38,245 bases of DNA from Lentisphaerales bacterium (lineage in GTDB: Bacteria; Verrucomicrobiota; Kiritimatiellia; JAUXFM01): the NCBI GenBank assembly GCA_030622955.1, contig JAUXFM010000012.1, positions 1 through 38,245 of the forward strand, given 5' to 3'. The notes beneath the pieces are model-generated. The model made no database searches. It saw only the letters and a list, made by a program, of their open reading frames with translations, and was not told where the DNA came from. This document shows, one piece after another, positions 8,086-16,884 of this stretch; positions within the stretch are counted from its first letter, which is position 1, and each line of letters begins with the position of its first letter. The position numbers and the translations under genes were made by a program.

Positions 8086-9318
8086 TCAGGAGACGGCCGC
8101 GGCAGTGTTCTGTTCTGCGTCGAGTATGGGCCAGTCGCCATCAATGGCCTGCCAGGGCAAGCCGTGCTTATTAAGATCGTCCATAAAGGGGTCGGGGTCA
8201 AGCTGCTCGCAGCAGAATACGCCATCTTCCATCCATTTGCCCTCCATCATGAGTTTTGCGCCGATCATGGGCGGCACTCCCGCAGTATAGGAGATGGCCT
8301 GGGAGCCTACCTCTTTGAATGCCTCCTCGTGATTGCAGACATTGTAGAGAAATGACTTTCTTGGCTTACCGTCCTTTTCGCCGTCGATAAGGCAGCCGAT
8401 GCAAGTTTTGCCCTTGGTCCGCTCGCCCAAGTTGGCAGGGGCGGGGAGTATATGATCCAGGAACTGGAGCGGTACGATGTCGACCCCTTCGTACTTGACT
8501 GGCTTGATGTTGGTGAGGCCGATATTCTCCAGTACGCGGAGATGGGTCAAGTACTCTTCCGAGAAGGTCATCCAGAATCGCATGCTCTTGACTTCGGGGA
8601 AATACTTTACGAGCGATTCCATCTCTTCGTGGAACATGAGGTAAATTTTCCGAGCCCCGACCTGTGGAAAATCGAAGATCTTTGAGAGTGCGAGCGAGTC
8701 GGTTTCGATCCACTTTCCATCTCCCCAGTATTTCCCTTTCTGGGTGATCTCGCGGATGTTGATCTCGGTGTTGAAATTCGTCGCGAATGGGTGTCCGTGG
8801 CTTCCGCCATTGCAGTCCATGATATCGACATTGTCCATGCGGTCGAACATATGCTTCTTCATGTAGGCGATGAAGATGTTTGTGACGCCGGGATCGAAGC
8901 CGCAGCCGAGCAGGGCCATGATGCCTTTTTCTTTGAAGCGTTTGTGATAATCCCATTGCCAGCTGTAGGAGAAGGTGAGCAGGTCAGGACCTTCATAATT
9001 TGCCGTATCCAGGTAATGAACACCGGTTTCCAGGCAGGCATCCATGATGGTCAGGTTCTGGTAGGGCATGGCGGTGTTGATGATTATCTCCGGTTCGTGT
9101 TTCTTGATCAGATCGATCACTTCACTGGTATTGTTGGCATCGACCTGTTCGGTAATGATCGATGGGGAGCCGATGAGTTCCTTGATGGTTTCACATTTCG
9201 CGACTGTGCGGTTGGCCAGGACGATTTTGGAGAAGATTTCGGGAACTTGGTGGCATTTCTGTGCAGTGACCTTACCAACGCCTCCGACCCCGATTATCAT
9301 CACTGAGCCTTTACCCAT
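8086..9318 (-). CDS. Saccharopine dehydrogenase family protein, carboxynorspermidine synthase-like
   Basis: A 410-residue NAD(P)-dependent enzyme. The Rossmann motif GVGGVGKVT (residues 11-19), the NTAMPYQNLTIMDACLETGVHYLDTA region (about 80-105), GCGFDPGVTN (about 137-146) and the GGSHGHPFATNFNTEINIREI stretch match carboxynorspermidine/carboxyspermidine dehydrogenase. This enzyme condenses aspartate semialdehyde with a diamine in the alternative polyamine route and is usually followed by a carboxynorspermidine decarboxylase, which is not in this window. It is the first gene of a four-gene minus-strand operon with a near-perfect promoter just upstream. A true lysine-pathway saccharopine dehydrogenase is less likely from these motifs. 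Confidence 0.87.
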   Translation of the reverse strand: MGKGSVMIIGVGGVGKVTAQKCHQVPEIFSKIVLANRTVAKCETIKELIGSPSIITEQVDANNTSEVIDLIKKHEPEIIINTAMPYQNLTIMDACLETGVHYLDTANYEGPDLLTFSYSWQWDYHKRFKEKGIMALLGCGFDPGVTNIFIAYMKKHMFDRMDNVDIMDCNGGSHGHPFATNFNTEINIREITQKGKYWGDGKWIETDSLALSKIFDFPQVGARKIYLMFHEEMESLVKYFPEVKSMRFWMTFSEEYLTHLRVLENIGLTNIKPVKYEGVDIVPLQFLDHILPAPANLGERTKGKTCIGCLIDGEKDGKPRKSFLYNVCNHEEAFKEVGSQAISYTAGVPPMIGAKLMMEGKWMEDGVFCCEQLDPDPFMDDLNKHGLPWQAIDGDWPILDAEQNTAAAVS

Positions 9319-9354
9319 GATGCCCTCCGTCTTTCCTGTTCACTGTGTCGGGCG

Positions 9355-9382
9355 ATTATATGGGTCATATAGCGACTGTCAA
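9355..9382 (-). promoter_or_regulatory. Consensus sigma70 promoter of the polyamine-dehydrogenase operon
   Basis: On the minus strand a perfect TTGACA (9382-9377) is followed after 16 bases by a perfect TATAAT (9360-9355). The start codon at 9318 lies about 37 bases beyond the -10, giving a short leader. The strength implied by two perfect hexamers suggests constitutive expression. Confidence 0.85.
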
Positions 9383-9762
9383 GAGGTCAGCCGAGCGAGG
9401 GCGAGCAAGACAAGAACCTGCGCGGATAGTCCTCTGCTTCTCAGCGATCCTCCCCGATTCGATGACGAAAGAAACGACTGGATTTGGGTGCAAATCCTTG
9501 CCACTGTAATTATAACAGTTTCTGGTGAATACGGCTTGGGCGAAAGTGGCTGTATGTCCAAGAAAACGGCGAGACGATGGATTAATCAGGCGTATTTTCA
9601 TGGAGTTGCAGTGATATACAGGATGGGAAGCTGGCGAAGTGTTGGTGAAAGGGGCAATCCCTTTCTTCAAGATTCCGCTTGTGTCCAGCCTCAACTACGT
9701 GCATAGTCCGTGCTCCCTTTTCAGAAGGGCGCTACGGGGCAATAGATTGTGGAGATTCAGCA
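9383..9762. other. Intergenic region between divergent genes
   Basis: About 380 bases without a gene. A perfect hairpin GGATTTG-GGTG-CAAATCC lies at 9480-9497, followed at once by CCACTGT and an imperfect inverted repeat (ACTGT...ACAGT). The GGTGCAAATCC...GCCACTGTAA string resembles part of a cobalamin riboswitch, but the other conserved boxes are absent. The GGAG at 9751-9754 is the EF-G ribosome site. Confidence 0.45.
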
Positions 9763-11844
9763 ATGGAACGAGATATACAATTATCGAACGTAAGAAACAT
9801 CGGGATCATGGCCCACATCGATGCGGGTAAGACCACTGTTAGTGAGCGGATCCTGTACTATTCCGGCAAGACGCATCGGCTGGGCGAGGTCCATGATGGC
9901 AATGCGATCATGGACTGGATGGCTCAGGAGCAGGAACGTGGCATTACCATTACTTCAGCGGCCACCACCACGACATGGCGCGATCATCGAGTTACGATCA
10001 TCGATACTCCCGGCCATGTCGATTTCACTGTTGAAGTGGAGCGAAGCCTGCGTGTTCTTGATGGGGCAGTGGCCTTGTTCTGTGCGGTAGGTGGCGTCGA
10101 GCCACAATCCGAACAAGTTTGGCACCAAAGCGAGAAATACAGCGTTCCCAAGCTGGCTTTCGTTAACAAGATGGACCGTATAGGCGCCGATTTCTATAAC
10201 GTTGTTGAGAATATCCAGAATGAGCTCGGAGCCAATGCCGTACCTGTCGTGATCCCCATTGGCAGGGAGGCGGCATTTGAAGGGCTGATCGATCTGATCA
10301 CGATGCAGGCGGTTTATTATGACGTTGCGGATAGTGGGCAGACATACTGCGAAGAGGATATTCCCGCTGAAAAACTAGAAGAAGCAAACCAATGGCGGGC
10401 AAATCTCGTCGAGAAATGTGCCGAGCAGGATGACGCATTGCTCGAGAAGTTCCTGGATACAGGTGACCTCACAAAAATGGAGATCATGGAGATCATTCGC
10501 AAGGCAACGATCGACCGCCGGGTAGTACCCGTTTACTGCGGATCGGCCTTCAAGAATAAGGGTGTCCAGCGTCTGCTCGATGGCATAATCCATTTCCTGC
10601 CTTCACCCATCGACATCATGCCGATCATTCATACTGATGGGACAGATGAGCGGCCACCAACAGATGAAGCTCCTTTTTCTGCACTCGTCTTCAAGATCGC
10701 CGCAGATCGACATATGGGGAAACTGGCCTTTATCCGTGTCTACTCGGGCGTCATGAAAGCAGGCTCGACGATTTACAACAGTACCCAGGAGAAAGATCAG
10801 CGGCTTGGCCGCATCCTGCGCATGCATGCGAACAGGCAGGAAGCGATTGACTCTGTGCGATGCGGCGACATCGTTGCCGTCGTCGGTTTGTCAAAGGCGC
10901 AGACGGGCGACACGCTTTGTTGTCGGGACAATCCTATACGGTTGGAATCGATCGAATTTCCTGCACCTGTTATGTCGATCAGCATTAAGCCGTCAAGCAC
11001 GAGCGATAGGGACAAGATGGGCGCGGGCCTGCTCGCATTGTCCGATGAGGACCCCACATTTACCATCGCTTTTGACAAGGAAACCGAGGAAACGATCATC
11101 TCTGGAATGGGTGAGTTGCACCTGGACATTATCGTTGACCGATTGAAGCGGGAATATGGTGTGGCAGCAGACATTGGCCGGCCGGAGGTCGCATACCGCG
11201 AGACCACAACTGTGCTCGTAACGGGTGATTACAAGCATGCGAAGCAGACGGGTGGGCGTGGCCAATATGCTCACGTTAAGCTTGAGTTGGAGCCGTTGGA
11301 CCCGGGATCCGGTTTTGAATTTGTGAACAAGGTCAGAGGCGGGAACATCCCGTCGGAATACATTCCGGCAGTTGAAAAGGGTATCATCAAGGCGATGGCG
11401 AAGGGTCCTTATGCTGGCTATCCCGTTGTGGATATGCGTGTCACGGTACTTGATGGGTCATCGCACGAAGTGGATTCGAGTGAGTTCGCGTTCATTGAAG
11501 CGGGCAGGGCCTGCTTCAGAGAACTCTTCTTGAAAGGGCGGCCGGCGTTGCTTGAACCGGTTATGTCGCTTGAAGTTGTTGTGCCCGAGGACTATATGGG
11601 TTCTGTGACGGGTGTGATCTGCCAGCGGCGTGGCAGGATCGACGTTATGGATGTCAAGGGCAACGCGAAGGTGGTTCGTGGCATTGTGCCTTTGAGTGAG
11701 ATGTTTGGGTTCGCGAACGATTTGCGTACGCTGAGCCAGGGCAGGGGCGCGTTCTCGATGCATTTCGAGCACTACGAAGCGGTCCCTCTCAGCCTCGCTG
11801 AGGGTATCGTCAAGAAGAGATGCGACTCCGGCAAGCTGCGCTGA
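9763..11844 (+). CDS. fusA: Translation elongation factor G (free-standing)
   Basis: A 693-residue translational GTPase that drives ribosome translocation. The G1 motif AHIDAGKT (17-24), switch II DTPGH (81-85), NKMD (135-138) and the later domains, including [16 protein letters not shown] and the C-terminal [21 protein letters not shown], are intact and full length. The ATG at 9763 follows GGAG by 8 bases; the open frame extends further upstream to 9679 without support. No rpsL, rpsG or tuf is adjacent, so this is not the classical str operon. It may be a paralogue of the kind found in spirochaetes and planctomycetes, or the sole copy in a rearranged genome. Confidence 0.93.
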   Translation: MERDIQLSNVRNIGIMAHIDAGKTTVSERILYYSGKTHRLGEVHDGNAIMDWMAQEQERGITITSAATTTTWRDHRVTIIDTPGHVDFTVEVERSLRVLDGAVALFCAVGGVEPQSEQVWHQSEKYSVPKLAFVNKMDRIGADFYNVVENIQNELGANAVPVVIPIGREAAFEGLIDLITMQAVYYDVADSGQTYCEEDIPAEKLEEANQWRANLVEKCAEQDDALLEKFLDTGDLTKMEIMEIIRKATIDRRVVPVYCGSAFKNKGVQRLLDGIIHFLPSPIDIMPIIHTDGTDERPPTDEAPFSALVFKIAADRHMGKLAFIRVYSGVMKAGSTIYNSTQEKDQRLGRILRMHANRQEAIDSVRCGDIVAVVGLSKAQTGDTLCCRDNPIRLESIEFPAPVMSISIKPSSTSDRDKMGAGLLALSDEDPTFTIAFDKETEETIISGMGELHLDIIVDRLKREYGVAADIGRPEVAYRETTTVLVTGDYKHAKQTGGRGQYAHVKLELEPLDPGSGFEFVNKVRGGNIPSEYIPAVEKGIIKAMAKGPYAGYPVVDMRVTVLDGSSHEVDSSEFAFIEAGRACFRELFLKGRPALLEPVMSLEVVVPEDYMGSVTGVICQRRGRIDVMDVKGNAKVVRGIVPLSEMFGFANDLRTLSQGRGAFSMHFEHYEAVPLSLAEGIVKKRCDSGKLR

Positions 11845-12202
11845 GAGTGCCGTCTTGCTGTGCGTGATGCTTTTTCGGAGCATGGCGAATTGGGCAGAAG
11901 AACCAGGCACGTGATTTCACCTTGTCCGCCGCGTTGGCATTCTCTCCGCGTATACATCTATTTTATCTGATCAGAAGGCAAGTTTTCAATGCCCTTGTCA
12001 ATAGACAGTGTGGGAGCCCAATTCGTTCTGGTTAACTCACGATTTCGAATTCAAAGACATTGGAATTTTGCACAAGCGTCGAGCGTAGTTTCTTCTGAGT
12101 GACATTGAAATGCTGGAACCTGTCATGGGCCAGCAGATAGAGATCGAGGAATAGTGCTATTCCTGATCATGGCAGCACAAAAACGAGTCGATATGATGGG
12201 AT
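11845..12202. other. Intergenic region with no supported gene
   Basis: About 360 bases after EF-G. A minus-strand open stretch near 12032-12166 has protein-like composition (AHDRFQHFNVTQ) but has no start or ribosome site and no family was recognised; it may be a remnant. Nothing else is supported. Confidence 0.4.
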
Positions 12203-12433
12203 ATGGCAATGAAGATACAAGCCGGGATGTCGATCAATGGCAGGAATTATAAGAAGGGAACTGATATTGCGTCGTACAAAATCTATCCGTTCTTCCTGCT
12301 CTATATGTTTCTTGTCCGACAGGCGGTCCTCGACATCACAGGTGCGCGTGGCAATGAGAAGCGGTAGCGGCATGTCGAGTATGGCTACGTTGCTGTCTCT
12401 ATTGTAGTGTCACTGGTCTTTTACTTCCTGTAA
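12203..12433 (+). pseudogene. Small membrane protein gene interrupted by an in-frame TAG
   Basis: Reading from ATG 12203 gives 54 residues (core KIQAGMSINGRNYKKGTDI, then the hydrophobic YPFFLLYMFLV) to a TAG at 12365. The same frame continues for 21 more codons (YGYVAVSIVVSLVFYFL) to TAA at 12431. I recall short proteins in other bacteria with an N-G-K-x-Y-x-x-G...IYPFFLLHM pattern and a second membrane helix further on, so both halves belong to one reading frame. The simplest view is a nonsense mutation in a decaying gene. There is no strong ribosome site, though a second ATG lies two codons in. Confidence 0.55.
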
Positions 12434-12488
12434 GGTAGGTCGGACTGAGAGAAAGCGTTCGAACCCAGGCAAGAAAGGAACGGCATCC

Positions 12489-12629
12489 GTGACATCACCA
12501 GTGAAGATAGCCGTTATTGCCGATACCCACTACGGTTATTCGCGGCTGGTTGATCGACGTGGTGAAATTGGCAACGAGGGATCTGAGAAGCGGCATCACT
12601 GCTTTTTGGCGGAGATGTTATGGGTATAG
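12489..12629 (+). pseudogene. Metallophosphoesterase N-terminal remnant
   Basis: From GTG 12489, preceded by AAAGGAAC, the frame reads VKIAVIADTHYGYSRLVDRRGEIG, which is the start of a calcineurin-like phosphoesterase: the D and H of ADTHYG are the first metal ligands. After about 29 residues family likeness is lost and the frame stops at 12627. In the +1-shifted frame the next bases read LFGGDVMG, resembling the second metal motif (LGDV), so an internal deletion is likely. The remnant overlaps the start of the GNAT gene. Confidence 0.6.
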
Positions 12630-13123
12630 ATATGGCAACCAGGATACGTGACATTGAGGCAGGTGATCTCGAGCCGATATGCCGGATCAACCAGGCCAAC
12701 AAACCCTGCCTGAGCGGGGTGGACATGGAGAAACTGACCTGGCTATGGGAGCGGGCCGACTTCAGGAAGTTGCTTGAAGAAGCCGGAGAGATCATCGGCT
12801 TCATCCTTTGCCTTGGTCCTGGCCACTCTTACAGCAGTCCGAACTACCAGTGGTTTGTCAATAATTACGAGAGTTTTCTCTATGTAGACCGCATAGCCAT
12901 AAGCGATGGTTCGCGTGGCAGGGGGTTGGGCTCGGCACTGTACGGCGAACTCGAGGCATTCGGGGTATGTGCAAGCAGTGAGATCCTGTGCTGTGAAGTT
13001 AATACGAAACCGATGAACGAGTTGTCATTGAGATTTCATAAGAAACAAGGATTTGAGAAGGTGGGCGAGCAGGATACTGAAGGAGGGAAGAAGAAGGTGG
13101 CACTGCTGGCGAAGAAAATCTGA
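12620..13123 (+). CDS. GNAT family N-acetyltransferase
   Basis: A 167-residue acetyltransferase. The acetyl-CoA-binding motif A, VDRIAISDGSRGRGLGSALY (about 89-108, with R-G-R-G-L-G at 99-104), and the late FHKKQGFEKVGE (motif B) define the family. The N-terminus MATRIRDIEAGDLEPICRIN is a normal GNAT opening. The substrate cannot be inferred. ATG 12620 has GGAG 5 bases upstream; ATG 12632 is an alternative. It lies 28 bases before the selenoprotein gene and probably shares its transcript. Confidence 0.86.
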   Translation: MGIDMATRIRDIEAGDLEPICRINQANKPCLSGVDMEKLTWLWERADFRKLLEEAGEIIGFILCLGPGHSYSSPNYQWFVNNYESFLYVDRIAISDGSRGRGLGSALYGELEAFGVCASSEILCCEVNTKPMNELSLRFHKKQGFEKVGEQDTEGGKKKVALLAKKI

Positions 13124-13151
13124 GGAATGGGCTGGGAATTAGGAGAACGAT

Positions 13152-13370
13152 ATGAAGATTGAGATTCATTACTGCACTGCTTGAGACTACAAACCTGAAG
13201 CCGTCCGTGTGGCGGGAGAGCTGAAGAAAGAGTTCAGCGTCGATGCAGAACTGGCACCTGGAAGCCATGGCATATTTGATGTCAATGTTGATGGGAAGCT
13301 TGTCTATTCCAAGTTCAAGACGGGGAGCTTTCCTGAACCAGGAGAAGTTTCTCAGATCATGCGTGGGTAG
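13152..13370 (+). CDS. SelW-like selenoprotein (Rdx family) with in-frame UGA
   Basis: A 72-residue Rdx/SelW/SelT-type protein read through a TGA at 13182-13184, codon 11. The N-terminus is MKIEIHYCTA-U-DYKPEA, giving the family redox motif C-x-x-U in the first loop; the rest (AVRVAGELKKEF, PGSHGIFDVNVDGKLVYSK, then the FPEPGE motif) aligns along the whole domain. These small thioredoxin-fold proteins are redox-active, with Cys in the U position in many species. AGGAG 6 bases before the ATG supports the start. Because the frame is intact to a TAG at 13368 and the UGA falls exactly at the redox residue, selenocysteine insertion is far more likely than a mutation. A SECIS-like hairpin follows the UGA. 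The host would need selA, selB, selC and selD elsewhere. Confidence 0.9.
13201..13215 (+). promoter_or_regulatory. Candidate bacterial SECIS hairpin
   Basis: In the mRNA, CCG (13201-13203) pairs with CGG (13213-13215), U13204 is bulged, CC (13205-13206) pairs with GG (13211-13212), and the loop is GUGU (13207-13210). A bulged U on the 5' side and a GU in the apical loop are the features SelB recognises in the Escherichia coli fdhF element. The loop starts 22 bases after the UGA, inside the usual 16-37 base range. The stem is short, so folding should be checked. Confidence 0.65.
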
Positions 13371-13753
13371 AGCGACATTGGGAGGTGTCAGCGCCTGATG
13401 TTGATGTAATCCATGCTCCTGATCTGTAGTAGCCAACACTTGACTTGGCGGACAGTGTTGGTTGTGGGAATCGTGAAGGAAGGAAACCACCCGCGCTCCC
13501 GCGCTGGAAGGGCCGAACTCGCGGAGATCAAGCTGGAGGAGGAGCGCGAAGGCAGGCTGGGCTGGGACTCCCAGCCCCGCTTCCCTAGCATCTGTAGGTT
13601 GGAGATAGCAGAGAGGGGTTTCAAGTAGGAACCGAATCCGTTTTTGGGCGCATCACGGCTCCTTGTTTTCTCCCTGTGAGCAGGCATGAGCAAACGTGTG
13701 TCGCAGCGAAGCCGCCATGTTTGCGGATCTCTTCTGAACCGTGATCTTTGTCG
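13371..13753. other. Intergenic region with a perfect palindrome
   Basis: About 380 bases with no gene I can support. A perfect palindrome GGCTGGGA-C-TCCCAGCC lies at 13560-13576. There is no U-run next to it, so it is not a normal terminator. Open frames here lack ribosome sites and protein-like composition. Confidence 0.45.
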
Positions 13754-16700
13754 TTATTGTTCGGATTGATTCTGTTCGCTGCTCACTGATGACTTCTCAC
13801 TTCTCCTTCGCTCAAGCCACATATAGGCCGTGGGGATGACCAGCAGCGTGACGGCTGTTGAGGTCGCCAGCCCGAAAACCACCACTATAGCCAGTGGCCG
13901 CTGTATCTCAGAGCCGGTCCCACGCGCGATAATCAACGGCAACAGACCCAGTGCCGTGGTAATAGTCGTCATAATCACAGGTCGGAACTTTGAGCGACAT
14001 CCCTCAACAATCACATCTTTCAATGCCAGGCCCTGCTGCCTCAATCGCTGGAAGTGCGAGAGAAGAACGACTCCATCCTGCAACGCTATACCGAAAAGGG
14101 CAATGAAGCCAATTGAGGAAGGGATACTGATATTCTCACCGAAAACAGCTAATGCGATGATCCCGCCCACTAGCGCAAGGGGCACGTTCAGCATGATCAA
14201 CCAAACGAATCGTGCTGATCCGAATAAACCATAGAGCATGCATATAACCAATGCCAGTGTGACCGGTATGACGTAGGCCAATCTCCGATTGGCTGCCTGC
14301 TGCAATTCGAACTGTCCACCCCAGTCCGGCCGATAACCTGATGGGATGACATTGGCTTTCTCAACAGCATTCTGTGCGTCACGCACGAAGGTGCCCACAT
14401 CGCGATCACGTACATTGGCCAGCACGGAGATATAGCGCTCGGTGCCTTCCCTGCTGATCTGGCGCAGGCCGGTGACCGTCTTGATCTCCGCGAGACGCTT
14501 CACAGGGACCCGCTTGCCATCAGGCGTTCGGATCAACAGATTGCCAAGCGATTCTCGGTCCTCCTGGTATCGCTCATCGAGCCTTACGAGAATTCGGAAC
14601 GATTTCTCGCCTGCGAATAGGTGGCCCACTTCCTGGCCGGTTATGGCCTGGCGGATGGCGGTTTGGACCTCATGTTTGGTTAGGCCGTAACGGGAAAGGC
14701 TGCTCGAATCCAGAATGACCTGGAGCTGGGTCTGGCCCGCAACCTGTTCAGTACGTACGTCGGCAGCGCCATCAATATGTGCAACGATATTCTCGAGGTC
14801 AGCCGCGATCAATTGCAATCGATCCATATCCTCGCCGAACACCTTGAGGACAACCTGTGCGCCTGCACCTGCAATCAAGGCATCCACCTCGTGGTTAATG
14901 GGTTGGGAGAACCCAATAGAGGTGCCCATGAAATCCGCCAGTCGCGCATCGATGCGCTTGACAATATCCTTTTGATGGCGGGAGGAGCCCGGTTTCAACG
15001 TGATCGTAATACAACCGTAGTTCGTATGGTGTATGTGGGGGCCGACCTCGCCATAGCCGATATCCACGATCACATTGAGTACTTCGGGTATCTTGCGTGC
15101 TTCTGTGGCCACTTCGGCACAGACCTTCTTGATTTCGTCGAGCGATACGTTGGGATTCATATGGACGAGACATTGGACCGTCCCCTCCTGAAGAGTCGGC
15201 ACAAATTCACGACCAAGAAAACTGAACCACAGAAGGCCACCCGCCATGAGGATGACCATCGCGATGGCGATGGGTGCAGGATGTTTAATGACCCGCAACA
15301 GGATCTTCTCATAATGGTTTCGCCACGCGTGCAGGAACTTGCCCTCGGGCTTGCCGGCAGCATGACGGTCGGCCTTATGCAGGATGCGATAAAATATCGG
15401 TGCTATCAGCAGCGCGTAGAGCAGGGACCCGCCCATCGTGGCGGCAACGGCGAATGCCAGTGGCCTGAACATCTTGCCCTCGATCTCTCCGAGCGTGAAT
15501 ATAGGCAGGAACACCACAACAATAACGCCCACCGCGAAGGAAATGGGGCGGCCCACTTCCTTTGCTGCGGTCAGGATGATGGTCCTGGTCGACGTGGTTT
15601 TCTCGCCGGATTTTACGGCAGTCTGCAATTTCTCTACCATGATTATACTGCTATCGATGATCATGCCGAGTGCGATCGCTATGCCACCGAACGAAATCAG
15701 ATCTCCTGGCATATCGCAGAGCTGCATCGTTATGATCCCAAACAGGACGGAGAAGGGCAGAGAGCAGACCATGATCAGGGCATTGCGCAAGTTGCCGAGG
15801 AACATGAATGCTACAAGGCAGACAAGTACAAGACCGAGAAGCAGTGCGCCATTCACTGTCCGGATACTGCTGCGTACCAATGAAGATTGATCATAGTAGG
15901 GAACAACCTTCACGCCTGGAGGTAATGACTTATTGATTTCTTCAATGCGCTCCTTGATCCGGTTGATAACTTCAAAGGAGTTGGCACCATGCAATTTGTA
16001 GATGCCGCCAACGACTATCTCTCGGTTGCCATTAAGGATAGCCACACCGCGCCGGAATGCCTTTCCGACACGGACTTCGCCCAGGTTACGAACGACGACA
16101 GGCCCACCATCGACATTTTTGACAACGATGTCGCCGATGTCGTCGAGCGACATGATGCGCCCCATGCTTCTGACAACAAGTTCTTCACTGCCACGGGTGA
16201 TAACCCCGGCGCCTATATTTGCGTTGTTCGCCTTGATCGCTTCGATCACGTTGTCCGGGGTCAGGTCGTGGGCCAGCAAGTTTTCCGGGGACAGGGCTAC
16301 TTCGTATTGCTTTACGAATCCGCCCTGGCTGATCACCTTGGCAACTCCGGGCAGCGTCTCAATGCCACGTTTCACGGTCCAATCCTGGATACTCCGCAGT
16401 TCAGTGACGTCCATATCTTCTGCTTCGAGGTAGTATGCCAGGATCTTACCCATGCCGCTGGCGACGGGCCCCATCTCGAGTCCATGCGGCATCTCAACAT
16501 CGTGCGGGATCCCTTCCTCGGCATGTTTGAGGCGCTCAGCGACCAGCTGCCTCGCATGGTAGATGTCGATGTGATCTTCGAAATAGACATTTACCGTGGA
16601 GAGGCCAAGTGAAGAAAGCGAGCGGATCTTATGTACCCCAGGAATGCTGCGCATGGCGATTTCAACGGGTCGCGTAACGAGTTGTTCTGCTTCTTCCGGT

Positions 16701-16870
16701 GCCATACCCTCGATTTCGGCAAAGACCTGCACGAGATTCGGGCTGATATCCGGGAACGCGTCAATAGACAACTTGTTCATAGAGCGGACGCCAAGCGCGC
16801 ATACGGCGATCACGGTGACAATGGCCAAGAGCTTATGCTTCAGACCGATGTGTATGAGTTTTTCGATCAT
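13754..16870 (-). CDS. czcA: Heavy-metal efflux RND pump, CzcA/CusA family
   Basis: A 1038-residue inner-membrane proton antiporter of the HME-RND family, the pump of a tripartite metal exporter. The N-terminal membrane helix, the FPDISPNLVQVF segment (39-50) and the TMH4 signature FGGIAIALGMIIDSSIIMVEKL (394-415, with the proton-relay D406) define it. That helix reads more like CusA (Cu/Ag) than CzcA (DFGxxxDGAV), but the methionines of the CusA relay are not evident in the periplasmic region, which instead has VHMNPN and GPHIHH, so the metal is uncertain. The ATG at 16870 has GGAAGGGG upstream. It is the last gene of the operon, 14 bases after the adaptor gene. Confidence 0.92.
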   Translation of the reverse strand: MIEKLIHIGLKHKLLAIVTVIAVCALGVRSMNKLSIDAFPDISPNLVQVFAEIEGMAPEEAEQLVTRPVEIAMRSIPGVHKIRSLSSLGLSTVNVYFEDHIDIYHARQLVAERLKHAEEGIPHDVEMPHGLEMGPVASGMGKILAYYLEAEDMDVTELRSIQDWTVKRGIETLPGVAKVISQGGFVKQYEVALSPENLLAHDLTPDNVIEAIKANNANIGAGVITRGSEELVVRSMGRIMSLDDIGDIVVKNVDGGPVVVRNLGEVRVGKAFRRGVAILNGNREIVVGGIYKLHGANSFEVINRIKERIEEINKSLPPGVKVVPYYDQSSLVRSSIRTVNGALLLGLVLVCLVAFMFLGNLRNALIMVCSLPFSVLFGIITMQLCDMPGDLISFGGIAIALGMIIDSSIIMVEKLQTAVKSGEKTTSTRTIILTAAKEVGRPISFAVGVIVVVFLPIFTLGEIEGKMFRPLAFAVAATMGGSLLYALLIAPIFYRILHKADRHAAGKPEGKFLHAWRNHYEKILLRVIKHPAPIAIAMVILMAGGLLWFSFLGREFVPTLQEGTVQCLVHMNPNVSLDEIKKVCAEVATEARKIPEVLNVIVDIGYGEVGPHIHHTNYGCITITLKPGSSRHQKDIVKRIDARLADFMGTSIGFSQPINHEVDALIAGAGAQVVLKVFGEDMDRLQLIAADLENIVAHIDGAADVRTEQVAGQTQLQVILDSSSLSRYGLTKHEVQTAIRQAITGQEVGHLFAGEKSFRILVRLDERYQEDRESLGNLLIRTPDGKRVPVKRLAEIKTVTGLRQISREGTERYISVLANVRDRDVGTFVRDAQNAVEKANVIPSGYRPDWGGQFELQQAANRRLAYVIPVTLALVICMLYGLFGSARFVWLIMLNVPLALVGGIIALAVFGENISIPSSIGFIALFGIALQDGVVLLSHFQRLRQQGLALKDVIVEGCRSKFRPVIMTTITTALGLLPLIIARGTGSEIQRPLAIVVVFGLATSTAVTLLVIPTAYMWLERRRSEKSSVSSEQNQSEQ

Positions 16871-16884
16871 TATCTGACCCCTTC

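Noticed and set aside
9480-9560. Cobalamin-riboswitch-like string near a GGATTTG hairpin
   Set aside because: Only one box resembles the aptamer; the remaining conserved parts and any B12-related gene downstream are missing.
12032-12166. Minus-strand open stretch with protein-like composition
   Set aside because: No start, no ribosome site and no recognised family; kept only as a possible remnant.
13560-13576. Palindrome as terminator of the selenoprotein gene
   Set aside because: It lies 190 bases after the stop and has no U-run.
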